From: Spirogloea muscicola
Lineage: Eukaryota > Streptophyta > Zygnematophyceae > Spirogloeales > Spirogloeaceae
NCBI GenBank assembly: GCA_009602725.1
Contig: WELB01000316.1
Coordinates: 1-41,850 of the forward strand
Length of the DNA: 41,850 nt
Direction of reading: 5' to 3'
A model generated the notes under the pieces. That model was not told the origin of the DNA. It saw only the letters and a list, made by a program, of their open reading frames with translations, and did not search any database. The position numbers and the translations under genes were made by a program. This document shows, piece after piece, positions 1-15,548 of the stretch (position 1 is the stretch's first letter; the number at the start of each line of letters is the position of its first letter).

Positions 1-1
1 G

Positions 2-3000
2 CTGCTGCGGCTCAAGGATGGGCTGGGCGGCGGCGTCGGCGAGGCGCTCGCGAGCTGGGCGGTGGACGACGGCGCCGCCGCCATTGGCGACGACGCGCTC
101 CTCTCCTGGCCCTGCGCGTTGGACCCCAGCGCCTGGGTCGGCGTCGCCTGCCGCGACAACCGCGTCACCAACCTGTGCGCAGCTCTTTTTCTATACCTCG
201 ACTCTGCCTGCCGCCACTCGGAGATGTGCTTGCCTCTTATTGAAATGCCTTCTTTGTTAATGTACTTGCATTATAGCTTGATTGCTCTGGCCCCCCACCA
301 CTCAACACAAGCTTCGGCTCGGTCGTGGGTGGCGGCCAGGCTGCTGTCGGGCACGAACCTGTCGGCATACGGCCGCGTGGAGCTGCCGCTGAACGTCACG
401 CTGCCGTGGGACGCCCTCCTCCAGCTCGGGGACCTCGCGGTCCTTGACATGACCAGCGCCGGCCTGCACGGCGCCGGCCTGCCCGGCGCCGTCCTACGCC
501 TCCGCAAGCTCAGCTACATGTGAGCGCCCAGACCCGGCTGCCACCGTTGGCAGCCTCGTGGCAGCGCCAGCTCTGCAGCTTCAATGCAGCGCGCTGATGG
601 ATGGCCATGCATCCTGCCGCGGCAATGGCAGCTCGCTGGCCAACAACGACCTGGGAGGCACGATCCCGTCGCGCCTCGGCGACCTGTCCGAGCTCAGCTA
701 CCTGTGAGTGTGCACCCTGCGCTCGTGGGGGCGTCCGTCGCCTTCCGCCTGTCTCGCTGACCGGCAGCGCCGCCGAGCTGCCCTCTCCCGAGCGGCCATT
801 ACCCGTCGGGACGAGCACAGGAGCTCTGGCCCTGACGCCGGCGCTGGCTGCCGATGCGGCGCAGGGACCTGAGCTACAATCGCCTCAGCGGGGGCATCCC
901 GGCTTCCCTCGGGCAGCTCCAGGCCCTGCAGACGCTGTACCTGTACAACAACCGCCTCGGCGGCGCCATCCCTGACGCGCTCGGCCACTGCTCCGACTTG
1001 AAGCAGCTGTGAGCATCGAAGATCGCAAGAAGACGGCTCCTTGCCGTTGGATTGGAGGCCCAATTCTTGTCTTGCGCTTGATGGATCAGAGAGTGCTCCA
1101 TCCATCAGTGATCACGATGAATTGGCTGCTGGTGCAATGCAGGGACCTGAGCTCAAACAGCCTCAACGGCACGCTCCCGCTGTCGCTCGGGCGCCTCGCA
1201 TCACTGCAGTACCTGTGAGGGCCACTCAGGCCCCCCCCTGCATTGCCGCCACAGCGCCATCCGCTGCCACAACCGCTGCATGCATGATGGACCATTCACG
1301 CATCGCATGTCTGGGGTTGCGTTGCAGGATCCTGCAGAGCAACCAGTTGACCGGCGACATCCCGCGCCTAGCGGCCATGCCGGTGCTGCAGGTTGTCGAC
1401 CTGTCGTCCAATGCTTTCAGCGGAACGTACCCCATGAAGCTCACCGCATTCCCCCAGCTGCAGCAGCTGTGAGCCACCGGCAATCGACTGCCCCCGCCTG
1501 GCTGTCTGCAAGTTTGCGTGTCGAATGACCTTGCAATGCATGCAACACAGATTCCTCGATGGGCATGTGTACTATTGGATGCCCCCAGAAGTGCATCGTC
1601 AACATACTGACCCTCTCAGTAGGCCTACAATTGACACATGTGGCACATCCAAGGCAGCATTACGCTGACCAAAGTCGGCATTTGCTGATTGCGCGCGATG
1701 CGGTTCTGAAAGCTCTGATGACCGTTGGCTCATCCTACAGTCACCTGCAAAATAATTTCCTCACCGGCCCGCTCCCCAACAAGCTGTTCACAAACAACCT
1801 CACATTGTTGTGAGTTACCCACGGCCTAGCTGAAGTAGCACCAAGGATCCTTCCCCAGTCGTGGCCCTCAATACCTGTTCCTTGTTGTTCTTGTTCGGTT
1901 AGTCAACTGCCTTTCAATGCTCTTAGAATGTTTGGCAGATGCCTCTCGCCACCGATCTGCATGACACCTACCTCAAATGCATCGAGTGCGCAGGGATGTG
2001 TCCTTCAACTATCTCAATGGGAAGCTACTCTCTGCTGTTCCTAGCTATGCCAGCTTCAGGTGCGCTCGCCACCTCTTGTGCAGGGCGCGAACCTCTACTG
2101 TGATGCTTCGCGCCTCTGCAAGAACCTGCAGAAAGCGATGTATCACAGGGCCCGCTCTATTGTTCTTGGTGCAGCTTTGCGGGCAACTGCATTGAGGGCC
2201 AGCAGTCCCAGCGGTCCAGCAGCGCGTGCGCAAGCTTCTACGAGGGCGTCTCCATTAACGAGACCGTTCTTGGTGAGGGATACAGCTTGCTCCAGGACGC
2301 AGCAGCAGGCATCAATGGAGACCAGCAATCACGCCTCCCATCATGCAGATGTTGCTAAGCCCTGCTTAGAAAGACAAGGCGTGTCCACCTGCTTGCCACA
2401 GCTTACAGCCAGCTTGAGGGCCTCCGTTTATGCCACATTGTATGTTGCAGGCTCTTCTCCAAATGTGACAAATACTTTGGGGCACATGCATTCTTCAAGC
2501 AACACCGGCCTCATTGTTGGTATAGCAGTATCGGCTGCTGGGCTGGTGCTTTTGGTCATCCTGCTGATCATCATCGTCAAGTCTGTGAGGCGGACGCGCC
2601 GAAAAAAGATGGTCATTGTGCCCCACTCTGCAAGAGAAGAATTTGCAGCCAAGCGTGAGTAGCTGCAGAGCCATCTTTGTCACACAAAGCCCTTGCCTAA
2701 AGTCTGGCCCGTAGGCTTGGAATTGTGCGCTTGCTTCACATGTCTTTGTTCCTTACCACTGAGTTTGGCATCATCTCTTCAGACGCACGGTACCTCCAGA
2801 GCTGCGGCCCAAGTCACCTGATTCAATAAGTTGTGATGTTCATTTCCTGCAAGCTGAGCAGGGCCGGCGTCCCAACAAGTCATGGTTCTCACTCCAGCGG
2901 AGCTAGAGGACTTCACCAAGAGTTACTCCATGGTGGTGCATACTGCGGCTGGTGCTGAGCTGCACTACGCAGAGCCCATGACGGGGAGGTTGGCGGGCAT

Positions 3001-4328
3001 GAAGCTGGTCGTCAAGCGGTGCACCAGCGTGCCAGCAGCAGAGTTCCTGCGGGAGGTGCGGCTGCTCTTGCGCCTCCACCACCGCAACCTCCTCAACCTC
3101 GTGGGTTACTGCACCACAGGCGATGACAGCAGTAGCGGAGGCGTCAACCAGGCTCTTGTGTATGAGTACATGCCCAATGACAGCCTCTGCAACCGCCTGC
3201 ATGGTATGCATTACTCTGACTCAGATGGTATTCCATGTATTGCACAGATTAGCTGTCATTCAGGAGAGCTAATTTGATTCACCCTCTGTCCTCACCAAAG
3301 TCTTGCTCTGGCCTGTTGAGACAAACCAAGTGAACCCCACAGCCATCCAGATGCTCAAGTGGATGCTTACTGCACGCGCTGATGCCACCATGACTGTCTG
3401 GCGGCAGAGGGCACAGAGGGCCTTGAGCAGCTGTCGTGGGAGAAGCGCGTGCAAATTGCGCACAACGTTGCATGCGGCCTTGAGTATTTGCACCACGGCT
3501 TCTGCCCCGCGATTGTCCATGGCGGCATCAAGTCGACCGCCATCCTGCTCAGTGCTGAGGACGTCGCGAAGGTGGCAGTGCCATCACCATGGGAGGGCCG
3601 GCAAATATGGCTGACGACGCCACGGCCAGACCCACTGCCAGCAGGTGGTGCATACGGTTCCGGCATCGGCCCATCGCATACGGTTGACGTGCGCGATTTT
3701 GGTGTCCTGCTGCTGGAGCTACTCAGTGGTTCCAAGGTGGTGCAAGAGGACCCTAACCTGCATGACTGGGTAAGCTGGTCACTCCATCATGCTGTAAGGA
3801 GAGAAACTTATTGTTGACTTTGTAATATATTGGATTCTGTTCTATGGATTAGTTGTTTAGTCTGCAGCAGCATCACTGCTGTGCTGACTGCTGGCACGCG
3901 GTGGCGTGGCGCCATTGTGCGAGCAGGCGCAGTCGTACATGGAGGACGCGCTGATGCTGCCGTTCCTGGTAGACCCCAAGCTCGGGAACAGCTTCCGGCT
4001 GCAGGAGCTGATTGTGCTGGTGGAGATTGCATGCCAGTGTGTGGCGCCCAACCCGGTGTACCGCCCGTCGATGCAGACGATCGTGACGTGGATGGAAGAG
4101 AAGCTGAATGCAGCCCGCTTCTTGGTGGTCGGCGACGCAGACAGTGTGCCACCAGATGCGCCAGCTGACGCTGCGGCAGCTCTCACCGCCGCCAGCGGCA
4201 GCAGCACTGCGAATACCAGCCACAGAGATGGAGGGGAGTCGCAGAGCGATAGCTTCCTCACCATCCCCATCAAGGACAGCTCCTCTGAGGGTGGCAGCTA
4301 CAAGCGCCTCCGCGGTGCTCTCAGCTGA
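2..4328 (+). CDS. LRR receptor-like pseudokinase, STRUBBELIG-like (5' partial)
   Basis: Membrane receptor with an extracellular LRR domain, one TM helix and a degenerate cytoplasmic kinase domain. Exons read: 2-174 (LRRNT-like, LLSW...WVGVAC), 340-519, 632-703, 865-1008, 1143-1214, 1328-1468, 1741-1809, 1994-2059, 2175-2272, 2451-2654 (TM, LIVGIAVSAAGLVLLVILL), about 2783-3203, 3408-3769, 3927-4328. LRR exons are 72 bp or multiples, all in phase 2, as in plant LRR-RLKs. The kinase region keeps the lysine strand (LVVKRC) and the F-helix (DVRDFGVLLLELLSG). It has HGG where HRD is expected, no DFG and no glycine loop, so it is probably catalytically dead, as reported for STRUBBELIG. Frames disagree at about 2893 (see findings). 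The TM-to-kinase junction is unsure: the strong donor at 2655 leaves the wrong phase for acceptor 2782; donor 2659 or acceptor 2762 would fit. The N-terminus lies outside the window. Confidence 0.8.
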
Positions 4329-5243
4329 GGCGCTCTGACAGGCAGCATGGACTGCATGCCGTCGTTCTGGAGATGACACTGGCGAGCAGGTGCCCGCTGC
4401 AAAGCAGTGGCTGCCCGTTGCTCAGTGCCAGCATTGCTTGCACCCGCCCTTATCTTACCAAAGGCACCATGCCTATACACAAACCGGCTCCAGCGTGCAT
4501 GCGGAGGTGCTACTTTGGTGCTGACATCGGCAGGAGCTGCGCCTCTGCTCCCGATGCAGGGCTTTCCAATCAAGTACATACGCTCGCTGCAGTCATTTAA
4601 GATCTGATGCAGAGGGGTTTATTCCAGTGTACACTTTGGCGTACTTATTGTGCCGGTCACTAGAATTACTAGTCACAGCCCCTGCATGAGCGGTTCAATC
4701 CCCTGTGCTGCTCATACTGGGCTGTTTCCAAGTTCTCAACATGCCTAAACTGCTCGCTTGACAGTGCCTCGTAAGAGGCCTTTACTGTAACAGCTCTAGG
4801 CTTACGTGCTCTACACTGCAGTACATACACGAGCTTGCCAATTGTAGCAGACTTTTGTGCCAACTGATACTTAACAGAAATTATTAAGAGTGAGACCGGT
4901 GGTCAAACGTGTGTTATATAAACTCTGGCACTTCTGTACGACTTGAAAGTCAGGTGGCAGCTGTTACCATGCTCGCAAGTGAGAGCCTCGGGCACTGCCG
5001 CCTTATCTGCTCTGCTGCGTCATGTATGGTCCCTAGTGAATGTAGCTGCAGGTCATCAGGAACTTTACTACTCTGAGCACCAGCCCCTGCTCAGCGACGC
5101 CTCCTCAGGCCAAAATTGTATGTGAAATCATGGCCTTCACAAGAGCCAGCCAGTTGGCGGTCACAATTGCCAATCCTGCAGTCACTACGGCAAGCCACCC
5201 CTCATTGTGCAACCCCCACAGGGGGCCAACGCAACCGCGTCCC
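4329..5243. other. Intergenic, convergent 3' ends
   Basis: This stretch lies between the stop of the receptor gene (+) and the stop of the GFAT gene (-). I see no coding exon, RNA gene or clear repeat. It presumably holds both 3' UTRs. Confidence 0.5.
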
Positions 5244-8595
<3,352 letters not shown>

Positions 8596-8610
8596 CGTGG
8601 CGCCTCAGCC

Positions 8611-8653
<43 letters not shown>
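8611..8653. repeat. (GCC)n microsatellite in the GFAT 5' region
   Basis: A nearly pure GCC run lies just upstream of the GFAT start codon. A second, less pure GGC tract lies near 8800-8835. 8654-9000 is otherwise GC-rich promoter or 5' UTR sequence with no recognised gene. Confidence 0.85.
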
Positions 8654-8654
<1 letters not shown>

Positions 8655-9000
8655 GGCACGCCAGTTTCCTCAAGCAGCCGCAAGGGGCAGCGGAAGCGGC
8701 GCTGCGGGCTTCGCCGCCGCCGCGAGGAAGGCGGCCACGGCGGAGGCGAAGCCGGAGGTGGAGGCTGGGGCCGGCAGCACGCTCCCAGAAGGCGGCGCTG
8801 TGGCGGCGGCGACGGCGGCGGCGGCGGCGGCGGGCATGGCGCCGGCGGGGGGGGTCCTCCTCGGGCGGCGCGGCGCTGTCTGTCTCTGGCTGGCCAGCCG
8901 GCAGGGGGAGGGAAGGGGGAGGAAAGCGAGGCGCCTGGGAGGTCGGTAGGCAGCGAGCGGGGAGGGGGGTTGAACCCCCCCTCCTCCTCTCTCCCCCCCT

Positions 9001-9340
9001 TTGGCCTCTCAAGCTGACCAGCGGCGCCGGGAACGGGGTGCAGCCCTTCCCGGTGGCTCGGTGCCTTTGGGTCTTGTGTCCTGCTACCGTATGCGCTTGT
9101 CTATGTCCCTACAGCGGTCCCAGGCGATTGCTTTGCATCGCCGGGCTGGTCGCGCCCTTGCAGCAGCCTCTGGTTTGCGCAGCGGGGTTGCTCTTCCTCC
9201 CCTCAGCTCATCTGACTTCCTACTGCTGACTCGGGGGTATTGAGGGCGCCCTGTCTGCCTAGCCTACGGCTCCGTCATTAACACCTGTATGCATCTGGCT
9301 GGCAGTTTACAGCCGATTTTTTAATATCAGCAGCCGCTTG
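9001..9340 (+). mobile_element. 5'-truncated non-LTR retrotransposon 3' end, family A
   Basis: The end of an ORF matches the minus copy at 32745-33322 and the + copy at 34590-34748: residues RMRLSMSLQRSQAIALH, then DFLLLTRGY and a stop at 9241-9243. It is followed by a shared 3' UTR starting GGGCGCCCTGTCTGCC and ending at AATATCAGCAGCCGC. The pattern PLA(M/V)D(I/V)HG...RMRL...LQR in the longer copies resembles the far C-terminus of LINE reverse-transcriptase proteins (family knowledge). Truncation starts at about 9001, in the upstream region of GFAT. Confidence 0.7.
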
Positions 9341-10973
9341 ACTGGCGGTAGCTGCGCTGGCCCTTCTCTTCTCCGACAACTCCCGTTAACTGCCCGGCTG
9401 TCCCCCGACAACTATGGCACCCCGGCAGCTAAGCCGCCTCCTGCTGGCCAGCCGGCTGATGAGAGCTCGGCCAAGGCGGCCATGGCGGCCGTGGCCCTGC
9501 GGAGCTGCTCCGTGCGAGGTCAAGCCTGGGGCCCTCTGCCGACGAGCAAGTCTATCGCGGAACGACGGGGCAGAGCGAGCACGGGAGCCCAACAAGCGTC
9601 AGTCACGAGCCCGGAGGTCTGACAGTCTGGTGCAAGGGGCCAACTTTCACGCCCTTCGCAGCGGTGCTGGCACAGAGGGGCAAGGCTTAGCCAGACATGC
9701 AACGGCTGCCCTCCTGAGGGGCGCCCCTAAAGTGCAGGAGGATGAGCACGTCCGAAGAAGGCGATGTACGCTGCTCCTGTTGGCGAGTGACGGCCTGTCA
9801 TGACAGATGAGTCAAATTTGACAAGTGAGCTCTTTCAGTAGGGGCGAGTGTTATTGTACAGCAAGCCCAGAAAGAGTGGACAAGGCTCAAAGGGCCGAAA
9901 GGCGCTAAGGAAGGGTTTAGGCATTTAAGATGACCAGAGCACTAGGCCAGGAGTAAACGGGGCGTCAGGAGTGGCAAGGCAGACTCAAGCTTCGCTTCAT
10001 CAGATGCGCAACCCATTTCCTAACTATCGTAAGCAGCAAACAAGGTATTGTTAAAAGTGGCCCTGGATGAGTGCCATTGTTTCCTGATGCTTGAGGCAAT
10101 CGGTTAAGCAACAAGGCAGATTCATTGTGGTGTCCCAGCAGCTCCGTTTTCATTCTAGCTCCGACATGGGATTTACTACAGTTGATTGCTTGGGGGCTTA
10201 AATCCGATGTCACCACGTCCATGAGGACGTGCTGACTTGCAAACGTTGGTAGGCTGTCATCAAGATGTGAGGAGAAAGAAGAGCGAGCATGATTCTCACT
10301 TTCAACAAGTCATGTTTTTCATTGCAACGATCAGGCCCCACGTGGGCTCCAGCCTAGAATGCAAACCATCTCTCCCAGGAGGCTGCTGCTGTGGCAGGCT
10401 GCACCTGCACAGAGCGCCTTTGACCCCATGCCTGAAACTCAGTCACTGCAGTGCAGAGAAGGCATGTGGGAGACCCCCTGCAAGTGTGACAGTTACCACG
10501 TTGTTGCCACGTGGTACTTCTCTTGAGCACATTGGCAAGACCATTGGGCCCTGCAAACAAACCAGCTTGACCGCCGTCTTATGACTTGCCAAGCCCAAGT
10601 GCCTCACAACTCCGTCAGGTCACAGAGGTCACTGACCAGGAATGCATGGAACCTTGTGCGCATCCTAGGCTACAGCTGATCAAACCTGCCAGCAAAAGGG
10701 CAGGCTACTCGTATCGGCTTTACATAAAACAGCTGCCAAGATGTCTAAAATGCGCTCTTCTACTGAGGCTTGGGAGGTGGCATACTTGACCAATACAAGC
10801 CCTCCATAATGAAAGCCTTCGTGGAGACTGCTGAGTGCTCCAACTGCAGCCAGCTGTGACGCCTCCATAGTCATGGCAACATCTCCGTTTCTACATATTC
10901 TAATCTCAAGCAGAGATGTCAGAGATTACTGGCTTCCACATTGAGGCACAAATACAGAACAAGCCATGAAGGC
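9341..10973. other. No supported gene
   Basis: I see no exon series here with conserved residues. The part nearest 10973 is probably the 3' UTR of the minus-strand membrane protein gene. A short perfect hairpin CACGTCC-ATGA-GGACGTG lies at about 10212-10229. Confidence 0.4.
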
Positions 10974-13900
10974 TCAGGTTCCGAGGAGGACACGGTCAAG
11001 GTCATCGGCACTGCCGTAGTCATCCAGGGGGAACATGCCGCCACCTCTTGTGCTTAGCATGTTCTGGTAGTACTTGAAGCCAACATATATACAAGCAAGA
11101 ATGGCAGCCAAAGCCAACAGAGAGAAGGAGGCAAAGGTAGAGCTTTGGCTTCTCCGAGCTGCCAGTCCAAGAAAAAGGCATGGTTCAGTCAGGCATATCT
11201 GTGTCGATGACATCTGACCAGTTTGAGCAAGCTTAAGAGGTATACGCAGCAAATGAGAACGTGAATGACCAGTAGAGCCTGCAAGATGTCACACAACCAG
11301 CCCTACTGCCACTTGAAGGAGAGGGAGACGATCTACAGGTTTCTATGTGCAAGGAACTCAAAGCATGCATTTGCACTTACACAGCAGAGTGCTGCTCAAT
11401 CTTCCCTCCTTAGGAGTCAAAGTATTCTCGAAGTCTATCCAGGCAAAGTAAAAATCTGTGCAGGCATACGTGCTTGGCAGTATCAAATGACTGGTATAAG
11501 TGAAGCCAAGCGGTATCATATTGCGTCCAAATTCACCACCAGCCGTAGAACATACAAGTAACCTTCTCACCCGAATCAACCAACTGAAAGTCCTCCTTGC
11601 TGTTGAGTATAACAACTTGCCGAGACTCCACAAGCAGTGTGCCCGACGAAGTGTGGTTGTATGATAAGAATGAGTGCATGGTGAAACGCCAATGGCTAAA
11701 TTCTCGCCCTTTGACCTGCAGAAGCAGCATCCCGTCTCTGTCCACCAAACCAAGAGAACCATAAGACTGTGGGCGTAACTCAAGATCTCATGAGGTATCC
11801 TGTGGAAGTCCATGCAATGTTGTTGTGCGGGAATGCTCTATTTAGCATACGGACATTTAGTGCTAAGAAGTCAACCTGTCCGTTTTGAAAGAGCCTGAAT
11901 TTCCAGGCCCAGTGATGGTAAGCTCATATTGACCAATAGCTAATCTCTTGATATTGAAGGAGTCTGAACCAGCAGTTTTCCGGCCATGACTGCCATCAAC
12001 ACTTCCTCCTATCAATCTGGTAGAAACAACAATGTGAAGATAGTGTCACAAATATCTGAAGCACGATGATGCATGCTTATACTGTGCCACACAACAGCTG
12101 CCGATGCCCTGCATCATGGTCCCATCAAGAGGCAAAACTTAAAACATTTCAGATGCAAATTTTCAACAGCATTCTATGGCGCTCCATATGACCCTGCTGG
12201 CATTACCCTCCTGCCTTGTACGAAATGTAAAGGAAGGCAAACATCCATTGGTCCCGATCCGCCAGCGCCGCAGGATCACTTGTGTTGTCTTCACGCACTT
12301 GGACAAACCACCCATCTCCTCTGATAGACCCACTCAGCAAGGAGCCAAGTTAGACAATTGTTTCCTACTTTGTTTTCTAGGACCTCAGGGAGATATCAGA
12401 GCTCAGAATGATGTCAGACTGCATGCAGTCCTCCAAGCTGAAGTATCTGCGCCAGTGCTGTACTAGAACGAGAAAAGCGCTCTCCATTGACATACAAAAT
12501 GTTGAACGGAGAGCTCTTGTCTACTACTGAGGACAATACCTGCAACTACAGTCATGCAGCAAGCTTCAGCTTTATGAATTATGGGAAGTCTATCTTCTAT
12601 GCAACATGTACATACTTTTTCCTGGGTCTCACACTCACAACGTTGACATCGTTGTTCTCCTTTCCCGGGTCTGTCCTGCTCCACCAGGACATCACAAAGG
12701 ATGTTAACTAAGAATCAAAGTCCACACATGCAATTTGCAGTAAGAGGTTGTTTTGACATACTAGTCAGCACATTTCCAACCAGAGAGCAAGGAAAAGCGT
12801 TGGTGTTTACGTTTTCTAAGAGATGCTACTCCTCATCTGACAAGGCTTTCTTGCATGCTCGTGCTCAAGGTCAGCAAACACTCTGTGTTTCATGGTTTGG
12901 AGCAGTTACTGGGGCGAGGCTCACTTACGATGTTGTGAAAATCATGCCATCCCGGTCACTTCTTACTCCTGGCACCTTGAGTATGATACCATGGTTTTTG
13001 GCCATCGCAAGGCTCTGAGCATCTTCAGAAAGGTCTGGGGAGTGAGCACCCTGTACATGCCAATGCCCATTGGCTCCACCTTCACGAGCTGGGAATGAAG
13101 ACATGTAGCCACCAGTCCAGCCTGTTGAGAGACTTGGTGTACATGAGCCACTGCAGCCATCCGGGAAGAGTCTCACATGCACACAGCAGACTTAGTCTAA
13201 CAACTAGAACAAGTCTTGGGCAATGAGAGCTGCATCGGTGGTCAGAGCGGTGCACCTTGGGAGTATGGGAACCAAGAAGCTGCAACGTCGATGTTGGCTT
13301 CCTGGCCTTCCCCTGCCTTTCCAACAGTTACTGTCCAATGAGAAAGGGAAAGTGATCATGTGAGCGTGTTTAGCAAGCTTGCAGACACTACGAGCAACCC
13401 AGATCAACCAAATTTTGATGCATTTGCGAGACCAAGCCTTTGTCAGGTTCAGGCTCCTTGACTCGCCAAAAAACTTGCTACCTTGGGCATAACCTTCTAC
13501 AGGTAGACAAGCACAGTCATTCCAACATGTAGCAGGACTAGCTAGTACTACAATGAGTGCTTAGAGTGATCACGAGGGCTCACTGTCCATGTTTGGATAG
13601 CCATTCCCAAACAAGCCATCCTCCATGCTGTGCACACACCAGAAAGCCCACAAGTAGGTGACATCCTATCTTCTCCTTCCCAAAGCTTTCCGATTTCACT
13701 GGATGCATTTCCCTCTACTGATAAGCTCACTCTGTGAATCAGAGGAGGTATGGATGTACAAGCATGAGGAGACGCTGTTCATCTTGGCACTTCACAGAGA
13801 TATGTCACTCACCTGTAACCATACCCAGCTGAATTCAGAACAGCAGCCTGCAGAAAGTATCTGGACTCGTAAGATGCATTTCGAGGAGGGCACAAGCAGT

Positions 13901-15387
13901 CCATTGCTGCATGTGTGTCACACTCATGATGCAATCTCCACTACTATGTCAGAAAGACCTCCTAACATCTGATGCTCCTCAACAGTTAAGGTTGTGCTAA
14001 AGGGAGCTCATCACCAGAATGACATACCACAGTGCCATAGAAGCGCGGAGCTCCATCGTTCCACTCCTGACCGTTCTGTGCTACCGTGGCGAGCAGCACT
14101 CCCTTGCGTGGTGAAGGCCTCCAAGCCTGTCAGGACGGCAAGTATAGACAAAAGCAAGCTCCTTTTCAAATTGAGTGCCGTAATTGCTGACTTCACCAAG
14201 GACTTTGTATGCCAGCAAACCGAAACACGGCACTAGAGAGATATGAGGAAACAGCACGAGACTGGAGATTTTCAGACCCCCGCTTTGACTGAAAGCGACA
14301 CTTCTTCAAGGCTCGGCACATGGCACCAAGAACAGGTGTATGTGTGCAGCCTTGACAAAGTGCACAAGCAGGTGGTCGCATCATCGGGAGGACAAGCAAT
14401 CAGATGTGTGTTGTTTGGGAAGAGCAGTGACCTGAGCTGAGAAATCCATGGGGTCAGATGTTGCATGCCCTTTTGAATACGCAACTGCCAGCGAGCACTG
14501 GGCAAATGGATGCCTGAAACAGTGCACAACCCTCGGCAGTCCTTAGTGCGTCGGCTTGCCTGCAAGACGTCTAACGCTTTTAGCGGAAGAGTAACAGTCC
14601 ATCTGTTGTGAACAAAATACAGAGCAACCAATCAATTCTTCAGACATATATGCAGCAGAGGGCCTTAAGCTGGCCCTGATTCCACAACTGCCAGCTGAGA
14701 CTGCGGCAGTGTGACTGACGATCCAGCAGTCGAGCTTCATCAAGGCGAAATGCAACCGAGCTTGGGGCTGATTGCCCTCCAGCGCCTTAGCACAACCCCT
14801 ACCTGGGCATCAGGCGGGGAGCCAGGTCCCCACGATTGTATCGCGACAAGGACCAGTAGAGCGGGCCTTGGCCCACTATGTCGACACGGACATTGTCGTG
14901 GTCGAGGCCGTTGTACTCGGAGATGCCGGAGGCGTCCATCTGGAATTTGACCGCGGTGACGGTGGAGCCATCATATGGCAATGGAACGTCCCTGTCTGTG
15001 GCTCGCCCGTCTGGGTGAGCGCGCACAGCGATACCGGATGCAGAGGCAAACGCAACGGCACAGCGCGCTAAGGAGGTGTCCTGCAGCGCATTTCATCGAC
15101 AAATGACAGCATTGCATGCAGGCCATCAGCTGCAAAAGGCTGCATTCAGTTGCATGACTGCCAATTTGGCAACATGGAGGAATGATGTACACACGTTGAT
15201 CCTCTGCCGCCGCCGCCGTTGCCGTCACGGCCTCTCCCGGCGCCGCAATCCGTGGATTGAGCAAGCAAGCGAGCGCAAGGATGACAAGGGGCCCGGGCGA
15301 TGGTCCCCGGCAGGAGCACGAGCGGTCGCCAGCCGTGGCCAGCCGTCGGCAGAGCGGCGCCGACGCGCGTCGCCAGTCACGCCGCAT
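10974..15387 (-). CDS. Unrecognised type I membrane protein, exon model incomplete
   Basis: Several open segments with matching splice sites suggest one long gene. 15387-15195: basic N-terminus then a hydrophobic stretch (PLVILALACLL), likely a signal anchor or peptide; an upstream Met at 15543 with an Ala-rich run is also possible. 15010-14803: phase-matched, contains VPLPYDGSTVTAVKFQMDA. About 14130-14028: VLLATVAQNGQEWNDGAPRF, like an extracellular beta domain. About 13165-12929: GCSGSC, ends at a strong GTAAGT donor. 12707-12616: FVMSWWSRTDPGKE, ends at GTATGT. About 12337-12207: GDGWFVQVRED. About 11750-11575: LVDRDGMLLLQVKGREF. The last exon ends at 10974 with a clear TM helix (LLALAAILACIYVGF) and a short acidic tail. 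I do not recognise the family. Repeated aromatic beta-type segments plus one C-terminal TM suggest a lumenal or cell-surface protein. Confidence 0.5.
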
Positions 15388-15429
15388 AAGGAACGCGCGG
15401 GCGGCCCCGCTCGCGGCGGCGGCGACAGC

Positions 15430-15431
15430 GG

Positions 15432-15467
<36 letters not shown>

Positions 15468-15477
15468 AGGCGGCGAC
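15430..15477. repeat. (GGC)n microsatellite
   Basis: GGC run just upstream of the likely start of the minus-strand membrane protein gene. In frame it would add an alanine run to that protein if the upstream Met at 15543 is used. Confidence 0.85.
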
Positions 15478-15548
15478 GGGGGACCTCCAGTGACTCTCAC
15501 CACTGTCCCCACTCCCTCCTTGATAACAGCGGCCGTGTTTCAAGAGTC

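Noticed and set aside
2060-2174. Open frame GANLYCDASRLC as part of the receptor exon
   Set aside because: The conserved reading FAGNC needs acceptor 2174 and donor 2060; this stretch then falls in an intron.
4660-4692. Possible tRNA T-arm (GCGGTTCAATCCC)
   Set aside because: The bases flanking the loop do not pair as a T-stem, and no D or anticodon arm is visible upstream.
10212-10229. Hairpin resembling a ribozyme stem or terminator
   Set aside because: A 7-bp stem with a 4-base loop is present, but no ribozyme core bases or other context support a function.
10680-10874. Minus-strand open frame (ASQLAAVGALSSLHEGFHYG)
   Set aside because: Lies after the apparent stop of the membrane protein gene; no splice context or family resemblance.
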